This document shows, piece after piece, positions 27,848 through 37,373 of a stretch of DNA of 64,000 nt. Position 1 is the first letter of the stretch; each line of letters opens with the position of its first letter. The position numbers and the translations under genes were made by a program. The notes beneath the pieces are model-generated. The model saw only the letters and a program-made list of their open reading frames with translations. It ran no database searches and had not been told where the DNA came from. Origin of the DNA: Methylosarcina fibrata AML-C10 (GTDB lineage Bacteria; Pseudomonadota; Gammaproteobacteria; Methylococcales; Methylomonadaceae); contig NZ_KB889965.1 of the NCBI RefSeq assembly GCF_000372865.1, forward strand, positions 1,872,990 to 1,936,989. The letters are read 5' to 3'.

Positions 27848-29416
27848 ATGGCGGATTTAATTCTTTCTAAACAGAACCGCCTCAACCACGCTGCTTTCTG
27901 GCTTGGCACAGCCGCTGTTGCCTTTGGCGTTCTCAGCCATATTCCTATGTTCATTGAAGCCGCACCGAACGATTTCAAAATGGCCGGCATGCCTATGTCT
28001 GCGCCGATGCTGTGGGGCATGGCCACGATTGTCGCGGGGACGCTTTTGGCCGCCTACGGCTTGTTGCCCACGACTTTCAAACAGACACAACACGTAGACA
28101 TCGGCGCCATCCACGAAATAAGCGACGGCCAACTGACCCAAGCGCATGGGCAATTGCTGGCGGTGCTGATGGCCGCACTCGTCATTGATATGATGAAACC
28201 TGCAACGCTCGGCTTCGTTGTCCCCGGAATCATGAAAGAATACGGCATTGCCAAGTCAATGGTGGCGTGGCTGCCCTTCTGTGGTTTGACGGGCACGACG
28301 ATCGGCTCCTGGATATGGGGCATTCTGGCCGACCGTATGGGCAGACGCGCCGCGATTTTATTAGCGGCGATACTGTTTATCGGCACCTCTATTTGCGGAG
28401 CGATGCCGACGTTTGAATGGAACCTTGCGATGTGCTTCGTGATGGGCTTGTCGGCAGGCGGCATGCTGCCCATTGCCTATACGCTGCTGGCAGAAACGAT
28501 TCCGGCCAAGCACCGCGGCTGGTCGCTGGTTTTGATTGGCGGCATCGGACTGGCTGGCGGCTATTTCGCTTCCAGCGGACTTGCCCACCTATTGGAGCCG
28601 CTCTATGGCTGGCGCGTTTTGTGGCTGGTCGGTTTGCCGACAGGCCTGTTGCTGATTTTTTTCAATCGCTTCATTCCCGAATCGCCACGCTTTTTGCTGA
28701 TGAACGGCAGGCGCGAAGAAGCGCTCGATATCATGGCGCGCTTTGGCACAACCATGACTTCCAGTATCGTTGCTCCGACGCATCACGACCTAGCGAACGA
28801 TGGCGCCAGGGCACTGGTAAAAAAACCTCTGTTCGGCAAAACGCTGGCGCTTAACCTTATGGCCTTCGCCTGGAGCCTGGTTAATTTCGGGATTCTCCTG
28901 TGGATGCCCGCGAATTTGAAAGCGGCGGGCTATGAGGTGGGCGAAGCCAGCAAGCTGTTATTCGCCTCGTCTCTCCTTGCCATGCCGGCTTGCGTTATTA
29001 CCGCATGGATTTATAGCCAATGGAGCACCAAGGGCACTCTGGTGTTAATGTCACTGCTGACCGCTATCGGTCTGCTGAGCCTTTCACTGTTGGGTACAAA
29101 CCTGACTATGCTGCATATACCGCCCATCGTTGTTTTTGCCGTGCTGTTAACAGGCTCGAACGGGATTATTGCTGTTTTGTTGCCCTATACGGCAGAAAGT
29201 TACCCGCTTTACATTCGCGGCCGCAGCACCGGCCTTGTTGCAGGCAGCAGCAAGCTGGGCGGAGTTGTGGCGCAGATCGTCAATATGCTGGCGCTTGTGC
29301 CACCGCTCGCAACCGCAGGGCTTACCCTTGCTGGTCCCATCATGATTGGTGCGGCCCTTGTCGCCCGCATGGGCGGGGAAACACGCAACCGCGACCTTGA
29401 AGAACTTGATAAATAA
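27848..29416 (+). CDS. MFS transporter with a Met-rich N-terminal two-helix extension
   Basis: A protein of about 522 residues. The main part is a 12-helix major facilitator with GSWIWGILADRMGRR (loop 2-3 signature) and FIPESPRFLL (sugar/acid transporter-like loop). Before it lie about 90 residues with two extra helices separated by FKMAGMPMSAPMLWGM, a Met-rich loop that could bind a soft metal. ATG at 27848 is preferred because GGGAG lies nine bases upstream; ATG at 27833 lacks one. The MerR-type promoter suggests induction by mercury. The cargo is not known. Confidence 0.82.
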   Translation: MADLILSKQNRLNHAAFWLGTAAVAFGVLSHIPMFIEAAPNDFKMAGMPMSAPMLWGMATIVAGTLLAAYGLLPTTFKQTQHVDIGAIHEISDGQLTQAHGQLLAVLMAALVIDMMKPATLGFVVPGIMKEYGIAKSMVAWLPFCGLTGTTIGSWIWGILADRMGRRAAILLAAILFIGTSICGAMPTFEWNLAMCFVMGLSAGGMLPIAYTLLAETIPAKHRGWSLVLIGGIGLAGGYFASSGLAHLLEPLYGWRVLWLVGLPTGLLLIFFNRFIPESPRFLLMNGRREEALDIMARFGTTMTSSIVAPTHHDLANDGARALVKKPLFGKTLALNLMAFAWSLVNFGILLWMPANLKAAGYEVGEASKLLFASSLLAMPACVITAWIYSQWSTKGTLVLMSLLTAIGLLSLSLLGTNLTMLHIPPIVVFAVLLTGSNGIIAVLLPYTAESYPLYIRGRSTGLVAGSSKLGGVVAQIVNMLALVPPLATAGLTLAGPIMIGAALVARMGGETRNRDLEELDK

Positions 29417-29521
29417 AGCAAATACCTTTAATACCAAATGGATTACCGTAAATTCAGCTTAGGTGGAAAATAAAATCTTTACATAGCCAACTCTGTCATG
29501 ACAATACATTCACTGTATCTG

Positions 29522-29550
29522 TTGACAGCCTATGATTCAGTTTGTACTCT
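29522..29550 (+). promoter_or_regulatory. Probable promoter of the WGR-lipoprotein unit
   Basis: TTGACA (29522-29527), a 17-base spacer and TACTCT (29545-29550), about 40 bases before the WGR gene start. It is a good sigma-70 match. The transfer-operon box is not present here, so this unit is probably not under the same activator. Confidence 0.5.
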
Positions 29551-29589
29551 GACAAAAATTGTAAAGTCCCCATAAGAAAATAGGGTTTT

Positions 29590-29862
29590 ATGTCTTTGAC
29601 CTACCTTGAACGCCACGATTCTTTAAAGAATATGCACCGCTTTTACCAGATTTCCGTCTCCCCAGGCATTCTTGGGGATTGGTCTTTGGTGCGCGAATGG
29701 GGAAGAAAGGGATCTCCAGGGACCATTAAAAAAGACTGGTATTTATCTAAAAAAGAGGCCATAGATGCAGGTCTGCAAATCATGGAAGCAAAGCGGAGAA
29801 AGGGTTACCTAATTATTTCGTTATCAAGTTTGGATCAAAATATCCAGCAGTCTCGCTCATAA
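29590..29862 (+). CDS. Stand-alone WGR-domain protein
   Basis: A 90-residue protein that is almost entirely a WGR domain: RFYQISVSPGILGDWSLVREWGRKGSPG, with the name-giving W-G-R, then KKEAIDAGLQIMEAKRRKGY. WGR domains bind DNA or RNA ends in PARPs and occur alone in bacteria with unknown roles. It starts a four- or five-gene plus-strand unit next to the transfer region. Confidence 0.8.
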   Translation: MSLTYLERHDSLKNMHRFYQISVSPGILGDWSLVREWGRKGSPGTIKKDWYLSKKEAIDAGLQIMEAKRRKGYLIISLSSLDQNIQQSRS

Positions 29863-29879
29863 AAAGGCAGGTTCTAATT

Positions 29880-30167
29880 ATGGAAGCAATCATTAATTTT
29901 TGGAATTATCTAAAAACATTTTTAATAGTAAAACTTGGTTTTATTTCGATCGCAATTGATCGTCGAATGGCACGCAGATCTATTGCAGATATCGATGAGT
30001 TGAAATTTGACTTAAACGGTCTGAAAGAGGATGGAGAAGGCGATCACTCTGTGATCAGCCACTTGAATGCTATCCCAAAACCGGGAATTTATTTGTCATG
30101 GACCGATGCAGCAACCAACGGCTGCTTGTTGGGACAAAAGGATGATGGTCCTGGCCTTTATTACTGA
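29880..30167 (+). CDS. Small protein of unknown function
   Basis: A 95-residue protein with one hydrophobic N-terminal helix (FLIVKLGFISIAI) and a soluble tail ending GPGLYY. It starts 17 bases after the WGR gene. I do not recognise the family. It may be membrane-anchored. Confidence 0.5.
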   Translation: MEAIINFWNYLKTFLIVKLGFISIAIDRRMARRSIADIDELKFDLNGLKEDGEGDHSVISHLNAIPKPGIYLSWTDAATNGCLLGQKDDGPGLYY

Positions 30168-30183
30168 CGAACATATGGATTAG

Positions 30184-31053
30184 ATGAAATATTGTATTTA
30201 CTCGATTATTTTTTCTACTGCTTTTTTGCTGACTGGTTGCGGATCGCCTGGCATGAAAACTTATGCCCAAAATCCATTTAACCCTGACGCCAAAATTACC
30301 CGCGTTTCTGCACGATCTTCAAGTTCTCAGAATTCTGGAAAAGCTTCGGATCCGACTGTATTGAATGCTGCCTCTGTTGGATTGGCTGCTGCCAGTAGAC
30401 CTGTCCACGGTGCAATTATTTCTCACGGCGCCGATATAGGTATTGCTGCTGCACTTTTTCTGGGGTCTCTTGGCTCCTCAACACCCAAAAATATTGCTTA
30501 CAATGTAAATTATCTTGCTGTGGCTATGCCATTGACCGAGGTTTCAAGCGAGCTAGATGCCCAACTAAAGATGAGCAAGCATGTGGAAAGAGCCATTACG
30601 CGAGCTCTTGGCACGGATTATCAGACCAGAATTGAGGAATACGACGATCATTATGCGTTCGACAGGATGCTACGGCCGAGATGGATTCGAGTCAACGGCC
30701 CGTTATGTGAAAACTGGTCCTGCCAGATCCATGCTCCTGTCCCTTCTGCAACAGCACTGCAATGGGAAGGTCGTATGACAATAAAGAAAGTTGTCACTGG
30801 TCAGGAAGCTTATGTTTATGAAAAGCCATGTGAGCAACAATCAATTGGTCTTGTAAAAATCACAAATGAGTATAACAAGGAAGGTTTCATTGCAGGAAAG
30901 CGACATTATGTCGAAGGTACCGAAATACCTGATTTCGATTATGCTCAATTTTTCCAACGGATTTCTGAGAATCTGCCGGAATGGGCATATCTCAGGGTAG
31001 CCCAAAAAGAAACTACGCCATACACGCTCAATCGAGGTGTAATTGTTCAGTAA
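30184..31053 (+). CDS. Lipoprotein of unknown function
   Basis: A 289-residue lipoprotein with lipobox L-L-T-G-C at residue 19, a low-complexity Ser-rich stretch (ARSSSSQNSGKAS), two hydrophobic Ala/Gly-rich segments (about 60-105) and a soluble C-terminal domain. No known domain is recognised. It lies between the WGR protein and another lipoprotein, just outside the end of the transfer region. A surface-exclusion role is possible by position only. Confidence 0.65.
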   Translation: MKYCIYSIIFSTAFLLTGCGSPGMKTYAQNPFNPDAKITRVSARSSSSQNSGKASDPTVLNAASVGLAAASRPVHGAIISHGADIGIAAALFLGSLGSSTPKNIAYNVNYLAVAMPLTEVSSELDAQLKMSKHVERAITRALGTDYQTRIEEYDDHYAFDRMLRPRWIRVNGPLCENWSCQIHAPVPSATALQWEGRMTIKKVVTGQEAYVYEKPCEQQSIGLVKITNEYNKEGFIAGKRHYVEGTEIPDFDYAQFFQRISENLPEWAYLRVAQKETTPYTLNRGVIVQ

Positions 31054-31062
31054 GGGGCAGGA

Positions 31063-31464
31063 ATGAAAAAGTTAGCTAGGTTTTACTTTTTAACTTTGAT
31101 GATTAGCGTCCTATCCGGATGCTCAGGGAACACTGTTGCTCTGATCGATCCGACCATCCAACAACAGGCGCTAAAGCTCGTTATCGTTTCCCACCCTGTC
31201 GGCGAAGGTTATTATGCCGTTCTGGATAAAGCCCAAGGCCATTGGCAAGTTTTGTCGATTTCTTCTACGCCTGTAACTCGTCGCGCTAATGACAATCAAG
31301 AAATTTTGTTCGTTAACCGCAGGCTCAGAAGCATTGCCCCAAGTTTCGATTCGAGGGTGTACACCGGTCAAGCTACTGAATGTACTCCCTATATTGACGA
31401 TGATCGGTTTTATGGCTTGTGCAACAGCTATTTTTCCACTTCTGATGTTGGTCCAGCATTGTGA
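31063..31464 (+). CDS. Small lipoprotein of unknown function
   Basis: A 133-residue lipoprotein with lipobox L-S-G-C at residue 20 and a soluble domain with four further Cys or Tyr-rich turns near the end (CTPYIDDDRFYGLC). It starts 9 bases after the preceding lipoprotein gene with GGGGCAGG upstream. No family is recognised. Confidence 0.6.
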   Translation: MKKLARFYFLTLMISVLSGCSGNTVALIDPTIQQQALKLVIVSHPVGEGYYAVLDKAQGHWQVLSISSTPVTRRANDNQEILFVNRRLRSIAPSFDSRVYTGQATECTPYIDDDRFYGLCNSYFSTSDVGPAL

Positions 31465-31634
31465 GAAACTTCGCTTCATGCGTTTTTACGCTGTGCCTGG
31501 CTGCCGGCACTCGGGAGGTTTTGGATCACGGCAAAATTCAACAGGTCGTACTTGAAAGCAATTTGTTCGATATCGTGAAACAGTTGAATTCGGCCGAAAG
31601 TCATCAAGTTTATTTGGCTGGACTTTCACGATAA
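31461..31634 (+). CDS. Possible 57-residue protein coupled to the lipoprotein gene
   Basis: A short frame starting at GTG that overlaps the stop of the preceding gene (GTGA at 31461-31464), the pattern of translational coupling. It encodes a signal-like start (ASCVFTLCLAAG) and a soluble tail (QVVLESNLFDIVKQLNSAES). There is no known family. It is supported only by the overlap and fair composition. Confidence 0.35.
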   Translation: MRNFASCVFTLCLAAGTREVLDHGKIQQVVLESNLFDIVKQLNSAESHQVYLAGLSR

Positions 31635-31676
31635 CACTCCTTTATTTCACTGATTGGCTAAAATAAACGGATCGTA

Positions 31677-31931
31677 CTAACGCTGGCCGTTGTTGTGGAA
31701 GCCGGTCTCGCTGTCAAAGTAAAAGTATTGGCCGGGAAAGCGGAGATTAACGGTTCTGGTCAACGTCGACGGTTGGCTAAACCCGAAGGCTTCGCCATTA
31801 CCTAAAATTGACACCACCTGTCTGTAGCTATCGCCAAGGTGCAAACCATTAACAGTAGGAACGGAATTTTGATCATAGGCCGCCGGCGGCAGTGACAAAA
31901 CTGCCAATAGTCCTAACAGTAGTATTTTCAT
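31677..31931 (-). CDS. Small exported protein at the end of transfer operon A
   Basis: An 84-residue protein with a signal peptide (ILLLGLLAVLSLPPAA) and a domain NGLHLGDSYRQVVSILGNGEAFGF that resembles outer-membrane assembly (SmpA/BamE-like) repeats in its G-x-s-x-x-x-V-x-x-i-L-G pattern. ATG at 31931 is chosen because it begins the signal peptide; in-frame codons upstream to 31994 are possible. It may be cotranscribed with the gene at 32061. Confidence 0.5.
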   Translation of the reverse strand: MKILLLGLLAVLSLPPAAYDQNSVPTVNGLHLGDSYRQVVSILGNGEAFGFSQPSTLTRTVNLRFPGQYFYFDSETGFHNNGQR

Positions 31932-32060
31932 TGCTTTTGCGCGAGAAACCGGGCTTTGGAATCCGATTGGGATAGCGCCTGCCGCGGCGGCCAATCTAGC
32001 TTCTTCTTATAGAATGCTATCTTGGGAAAATTTGGGGGTATCTTGAAAACGAGGGCTTAG

Positions 32061-32468
32061 TTACTTTTTAAAGTGTTTACCAGAGGAAGAACGCTTGGTT
32101 TTTGTTTCTTCCCCTCTGTTTTCCGAATGCTGTTTGGCGATATACTCGTCTCGCATTCTTTGCAGTTCTGGAGGTAGACTGCCAAGCTTAACATCTGTGG
32201 TTTCTCTCATGAACATCGGTACCCGTCCACTTGGAGCTGGGCCGATCGTATTCAATTTTCCCGGTACCGATGACGATTGTTCGGTCGATATTGGCGGGGC
32301 TTGAAGCTCAATCTCCGACGGCATCGGAATATCACCATTTTTCAGTTGAACGGCTCCTCCGGCATCGATCAATTTTGGTTCGTCGATTTGAAGGCCGTGG
32401 TCCGCATATGCGTTTACCGTGGATACCGCTAATACGGCCAAAAAGGCCAGTAAAAATTTGTTCATCAT
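32061..32468 (-). CDS. Exported protein of unknown function
   Basis: A 135-residue protein with a signal peptide ending near Ala-Tyr-Ala and a soluble, Pro- and Ser-rich remainder ending in a basic tail (KTKRSSSGKHFKK). No domain is recognised. It starts 8 bases after the YbaB-like gene, so it is in the traH-traG operon. It could be a periplasmic part of the transfer apparatus peculiar to this element. Confidence 0.55.
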   Translation of the reverse strand: MMNKFLLAFLAVLAVSTVNAYADHGLQIDEPKLIDAGGAVQLKNGDIPMPSEIELQAPPISTEQSSSVPGKLNTIGPAPSGRVPMFMRETTDVKLGSLPPELQRMRDEYIAKQHSENRGEETKTKRSSSGKHFKK

Positions 32469-32476
32469 AACCGTCC

Positions 32477-32812
32477 TTATTTAACTGTGATGCCGTTCTG
32501 TGTGTTGAATCGTTCAGCAACTTCGGCGGTTAGTCGTTTGTTTGCTTCTCTTACCGCTGACAATGCTTTGTTTACTACCAAAGTCAAGGCTGCTTCGACT
32601 GTTTCGTGAGAATTTTTCAAGAACTCATCTGCGATGGATAACTGTTTGATTTCTCGCATGCCGTTTACGATAACGCTGACGTTGCCATCATCGCTCTCAC
32701 TAGCAAATTCTTTTTTCTCGAATTCCGCTTTTGCTTGATCCAGTTGCATTTTGTATTTCAAACCAAGTTCGGCTGATTTCTTTCTGTTTAATTTGTTTTT
32801 GGGTCTTAACAT
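32477..32812 (-). CDS. YbaB/EbfC-like nucleoid-associated protein
   Basis: A 111-residue basic protein with the YbaB/EbfC plan: an N-terminal helix (KYKMQLDQAKAEFEKKEF), a beta stretch (GNVSVIVNGMREIKQLSI) and a second helix (VEAALTLVVNKALSAVREANKRL). YbaB proteins form dimers that bind and bend DNA without strict sequence need. It follows traG by 8 bases. Its role in the element (packaging or regulation of incoming DNA) is not known. Confidence 0.78.
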   Translation of the reverse strand: MLRPKNKLNRKKSAELGLKYKMQLDQAKAEFEKKEFASESDDGNVSVIVNGMREIKQLSIADEFLKNSHETVEAALTLVVNKALSAVREANKRLTAEVAERFNTQNGITVK

Positions 32813-32820
32813 GATTTCCT

Positions 32821-35800
32821 CTATTTTTTAGTGATTGGTGGTAAGTCGTTATCTGAAACATCACTTGGTTGAATTGGCCGCTTGTCACTCGAATCCGATA
32901 ATGCGCCTGATACTGCGTTATTTATGTAATCTTCAGCTGTTTCAATACCTTCTCGAAGACCGGTCATCGCCGATTTGGCGGTTTTAGCTACCGGGGTAAC
33001 TGTGCTGTCATAAAGCAACGATCCTTCGTTTCGGAAGGCTCTATCAGCCATCTCAGACATGTCCTTGCTGTTATCGATTTTGCCGCCTTTTTCGATTTTC
33101 TGACGAACATCATCTGCTTTGTCAAGGTTTCCGCCTTTAAGAGCAGAATCGATCTCCGCTTTGCGTGAATCACCTTCTGCCGATAGGTTCACTGGTTTGA
33201 TCTGTTTTGCGGCTTGCTTGAGGTCTGAAGTGTACCCAGAACCATGCTTATTGCCACCGGCATGATCTATTGACGCCTGTTTCGGTTCAGCGGTGTGGCT
33301 AGTTTTTGTGCCATGAGCCTGGTGTTCCGAAACGTGTGGTGTTTGGTGCTTCGATGTGGTTTTATGATCACCATCGCTGCCTTCAGATTCAGAATTGTTA
33401 TTTCCGCGTTTTGTTTGGCGGCCACCCGCTAACTCGGCTTTTTCAATAGTAGGGCCTTTACCCGCTTGAGTGGATTTGCGATCACCATCACTATCTTGGC
33501 TTTCGCTCCAATTCTCAGCCAAGGATTTAATGTCATCAGCGGATTGATCCCCCATGATGTCCTTAATGCTTTTTTGGTCGTTTTGGAATTGTGTTGGCGT
33601 AATATCGACTCCAGATCCACTGGATGTTGGCATTAGTGCTTTGTTAACAATTTCCGCCGCTTTTATCGGATCGGCTTGGTTGAGCTTCAAAAAGCCAGCC
33701 AACGCATCTCTATCACCACCAAAAATGCCGCTGGCACTAGATCGATTGATTTCATATTGAGCATCGTCAGAAAGCTTTTGGTAAGCCTCGGCCCCCACGC
33801 TTTCTGCAATGGCTTGATTTTCCAGATTGATATCCACAATCGCAGCAGAATTGTTAAGCCGTCTCGCCAAATCTTGGAAAGACATAGATAGCGATTTTCC
33901 AGAAGAGTCTTGCATAGACGAGGTTTGACTGAATGTCTCGCTGGCCTGGCTCACGGCTTGTAATTGGCTTAGGTATTGTTCTGCATGCCCCTTCATCTCT
34001 TCTGAACCGAAATAGGTTTGGTCTTGATGCTGCTGAGCACTTTGCTGCATTTTCTGAACTTGAGTACTGCCTGAGTATTCGCGGTTCCAAACGTTTTGGA
34101 TAGCGTCGGACAATTCTTTCGATTTTCCAGCATCCATTCCGACCTGAGACTGTAGTTGAGCGTTACCGGAGGCGCCGATAGAGGAAGACTGAATACCCAT
34201 GCCCGTGCTAAGACCAGCAGAAATGGCCGAACCTACACCGGTGGCGATCGCTTCCTTCTCCGCATCTGTCCGTCCTACCTTGTCGGCAATCGTTCTTCCC
34301 GTAGATGCAGCCCAACGGTCCGATTCAGCCGTAGAATTGCTCAAAGCACTCATGATGGAATTTGCATCAGAGCTAGTGGTTCCCGATTTTTGAGAGGTTT
34401 GCAAGGAACTGCTAAGCGTCTGACTTGCGGACGAACTTGCACTTCGTAGCGAGGCCGTAGCGCTTTGCGCCGCCCTCCCGAATGTCGAGGATGTTGAGAA
34501 CGTGGTGTCGGCCATCCCCGATTTCTTTGGCCCTGTGTTCGGTGAGTATTCGGATTTTGATCCCAGCGTCATAGGAGAATCAATTTTGATCGGATCAGGA
34601 GCCGTCGCTCCTGTTTTAACGCTGCTGGATGCTGCGGAAGTCATTTTTCCAGACAAGTTTGTTGCTGCAACAGAACCGCCATAAACGATCATGAGTGCAA
34701 GTGCAGGGACGCTTGAAGCCAGCATCCCGCCAGCCGATAACCAGGTTTCAATTGTTTCAAATACCTGATCATGCATGACCATCGCATCAAGATCCGTACC
34801 ATTGGAATCCGCATAGTTCGCTACGGCATCAAGAGCCCTGGTTGTGACAACGGTGATATACATGTTGCATACCGCCATCAATGGGCCCCATAGCGATATC
34901 CAAAGCATGAGCTGGATATACCTGACCATCATGGTCATCCCGATAGGACCCAATGTTGTTAGAAAGGCAACAATCGGTGATATCGCCACGGTGAACATTT
35001 CAACAAATGCCATCAATGGACGGGCAATTTCATTGAACATGGTTTGTTCGGCGGCCCATTGTTGCTTTAATTGCTCTTTGGCAGGACGGTGAATGAAAGC
35101 GGCTCGCCCATCTTCAAGATAGGATTTTAATAAGGCGTTTTCCATGTAGGTTTGCGAATCTTGCCCAGACATATTAAGAGCTGCTTTAGCTTGATCGATT
35201 TTTTCAGATGCTCTTACTGAGGCATCAGTTATCCCTAAAACGCCTGAAACATAACGATCCATTTGGTCAACGAAGTCCTGTCCTCTCAGATATGAAATCA
35301 ATGCAGCGTAAGCGTCTTTGCAGGATTTCTGTTCCCCCTGGGGAGGTGAGGAAGGGAGTTTGACTAAGATATCGACGTTGACGAATGATGTTTTGATTGC
35401 ATCAAGTAATCCAGTCGATTTAAGGAGCGTTTCTTTGGTGACTTCATGATCACTTTCGTTAAGATCCAAATCCAGCATCACACAATTTTCAATGTATGTG
35501 TCAATCGTTTCCCCAACCGATCCTGATATGTCGCTATCAGAACCAGCGGTGCCAAGACCCAGGTTCTGAAGTTTCATTAGGGTTTTAAGAGCATTCAAAT
35601 ACCCGTTTTCCAATAAACTGGCCTCCGACGGTGTCGAGAATGCGGTCTCAAACATAGTTGTCATTTTTACGCCCATGGTCGAAATAATGGACATCGGTGC
35701 AGCAATGCCGAGCGGAACGTTGGCAACTGTTCTTACCTGCCCGGTGTATACGTCCTCGATAACAACGGTATCTTTTGGCACGAATAGGACTAAATACGCA

Positions 35801-35994
35801 ATCAAACCAATCAATGAATACCGGAGCGGGAATTCCTGATTGGTCAAGTAATTGATGGATACTAAAAGAACTCCTAGCGTTGCACCGGCGCGAATGAGTT
35901 TGGTTAAACTTCCGTTACCAAAAATCATCGCAGCACCTTGGTAGGTGTTGTAAAGCATTTCTGCGTCACCAATACTTAATACTTCGTAAGCCAT
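32821..35994 (-). CDS. traG: Conjugation protein TraG (mating-pair stabilisation)
   Basis: A 1057-residue inner-membrane protein. The N-terminal half holds several helices near residues 30-60 and 330-440, and the long C-terminal half is Ser-, Gln- and Lys-rich and soluble. This matches F-type TraG, whose N-domain serves pilus assembly and whose C-domain reaches into the periplasm for mating-pair stabilisation and exclusion. The length is slightly above that of F TraG (about 940). It follows traH by 23 bases. Confidence 0.88.
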   Translation of the reverse strand: MAYEVLSIGDAEMLYNTYQGAAMIFGNGSLTKLIRAGATLGVLLVSINYLTNQEFPLRYSLIGLIAYLVLFVPKDTVVIEDVYTGQVRTVANVPLGIAAPMSIISTMGVKMTTMFETAFSTPSEASLLENGYLNALKTLMKLQNLGLGTAGSDSDISGSVGETIDTYIENCVMLDLDLNESDHEVTKETLLKSTGLLDAIKTSFVNVDILVKLPSSPPQGEQKSCKDAYAALISYLRGQDFVDQMDRYVSGVLGITDASVRASEKIDQAKAALNMSGQDSQTYMENALLKSYLEDGRAAFIHRPAKEQLKQQWAAEQTMFNEIARPLMAFVEMFTVAISPIVAFLTTLGPIGMTMMVRYIQLMLWISLWGPLMAVCNMYITVVTTRALDAVANYADSNGTDLDAMVMHDQVFETIETWLSAGGMLASSVPALALMIVYGGSVAATNLSGKMTSAASSSVKTGATAPDPIKIDSPMTLGSKSEYSPNTGPKKSGMADTTFSTSSTFGRAAQSATASLRSASSSASQTLSSSLQTSQKSGTTSSDANSIMSALSNSTAESDRWAASTGRTIADKVGRTDAEKEAIATGVGSAISAGLSTGMGIQSSSIGASGNAQLQSQVGMDAGKSKELSDAIQNVWNREYSGSTQVQKMQQSAQQHQDQTYFGSEEMKGHAEQYLSQLQAVSQASETFSQTSSMQDSSGKSLSMSFQDLARRLNNSAAIVDINLENQAIAESVGAEAYQKLSDDAQYEINRSSASGIFGGDRDALAGFLKLNQADPIKAAEIVNKALMPTSSGSGVDITPTQFQNDQKSIKDIMGDQSADDIKSLAENWSESQDSDGDRKSTQAGKGPTIEKAELAGGRQTKRGNNNSESEGSDGDHKTTSKHQTPHVSEHQAHGTKTSHTAEPKQASIDHAGGNKHGSGYTSDLKQAAKQIKPVNLSAEGDSRKAEIDSALKGGNLDKADDVRQKIEKGGKIDNSKDMSEMADRAFRNEGSLLYDSTVTPVAKTAKSAMTGLREGIETAEDYINNAVSGALSDSSDKRPIQPSDVSDNDLPPITKK

Positions 35995-36017
35995 AAAAAT
36001 ACCTTTTGCTAATGGTC

Positions 36018-37370
36018 TTAATGAACCCTGTTGTTCATTGGTATGCGCAAGCTGTCTTTGATACTTTTTTGCAATTGGATTAATGAATTGATGCCGGCAA
36101 TGCTTTCGCCTGTGATCCGTCTTTCTTCTTTGATCTGATCCCTAACATCGCGCATAACAGCCAGCATGGATGAATCGAGTGGTCGGCCAGTACCTTTAAC
36201 TGCGTTATCAACCACACCATACATTTCCTCGACAATGCGGTTTGTTAATTCTGATGCCACGACATCCACCAAACGATCTGCGATTAGGCCAGCCGACTGC
36301 GGTTCAGCCGCTGCACCTCTTAACAACCCATAAACACCAGGGGATGATGCTTCGATAAATTTCTGCTCATCAGCCGTAAATGCATCATTCGTGTCGCGGC
36401 TAGTCATTTTGCGAATAATGCCGCCTGTACCGGTTGATTGTGGGCCCGTGCCCCATACCATCGCTTTCGCTCGGGAACGCATACCTTGGATTGTGATGGT
36501 TTCTTTCTCTCCTCCGCTAGGTAACAAGCATTCTCCGGATTCGCATTTGTAAATCTCAATGGAGCCGCCCTCGATCAAATCTCTGACTTTGACGATCGGT
36601 TGTCTGAAGTCATATTTCACATCGCTTCCGTCATCTTTTTTACTGATAATCAACGTTCCCGTTAAACTCATCAAAGTCATTTTGATTTGATCGTCACCAT
36701 TCACAAACCAGTTCGCTGCATTCGATTCGGTTAATGCCTCATACACCACATTGCCGGTAATTTCGTCAGAACGGCCATTTTGAATAAGCACCTGAGTAGG
36801 TGAACTTGCGTTTTTTTCTTCTGAATTGAAATAGTCATCGACAAATCCAAGGCCTGTGTTGATTGTTGATGCTTCCCGTCTGCGTTCGTGAGCCCAATTT
36901 TGAAGACCGGTAGCATTTACGATTGCTTTACCCGCTTCGCAGGAATTTCTCATCAAAGCGTTGATTTTTGCGATTTCGCTTTGCAGTTTAGAAATGACTT
37001 GGGCGCAAGTTGGACACATACCCTCGATTGCAAGCTGGAATGCATATCCAATCGCGGCTTGGGCAATGCTTCTTGCCAACTGAGTGAATTGGGCTCCATT
37101 GATGAATGAGAATGAGCCTGCAAACATATCGATACCATTACATCCGCCTCTTGCGCTTGGTGGCACAAATGAGATCAGGTTTGGGTGAACAACCTTATTG
37201 CGCATCGTGATTCCGCCACCAGTAATTACGCCTCTCCGTTGTGTCTCGTAAGAGCCACCTGGAGTGACGTTGATCATGTCGGTAAACATCCCTTTAATTT
37301 CATTGTCCAGGTTGGCATTAGCCGGACTGACCCAAAAAAGCGGCAACAGGATTAGTAACAGTTTTGACAT
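36018..37370 (-). CDS. traH: Conjugation protein TraH
   Basis: A 450-residue exported protein with a signal peptide (ILLPLFWVSPANA) and the TraH family stretch GGCNGIDMFAGSFSFINGAQF near residues 80-100, followed by CPTCAQVISKLQSEI. TraH is a periplasmic, outer-membrane-associated part of F-type pilus assembly that needs disulphide bonds. It is coupled in the order EAL protein, TraH, TraG. Confidence 0.9.
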   Translation of the reverse strand: MSKLLLILLPLFWVSPANANLDNEIKGMFTDMINVTPGGSYETQRRGVITGGGITMRNKVVHPNLISFVPPSARGGCNGIDMFAGSFSFINGAQFTQLARSIAQAAIGYAFQLAIEGMCPTCAQVISKLQSEIAKINALMRNSCEAGKAIVNATGLQNWAHERRREASTINTGLGFVDDYFNSEEKNASSPTQVLIQNGRSDEITGNVVYEALTESNAANWFVNGDDQIKMTLMSLTGTLIISKKDDGSDVKYDFRQPIVKVRDLIEGGSIEIYKCESGECLLPSGGEKETITIQGMRSRAKAMVWGTGPQSTGTGGIIRKMTSRDTNDAFTADEQKFIEASSPGVYGLLRGAAAEPQSAGLIADRLVDVVASELTNRIVEEMYGVVDNAVKGTGRPLDSSMLAVMRDVRDQIKEERRITGESIAGINSLIQLQKSIKDSLRIPMNNRVH

Positions 37371-37373
37371 AAA

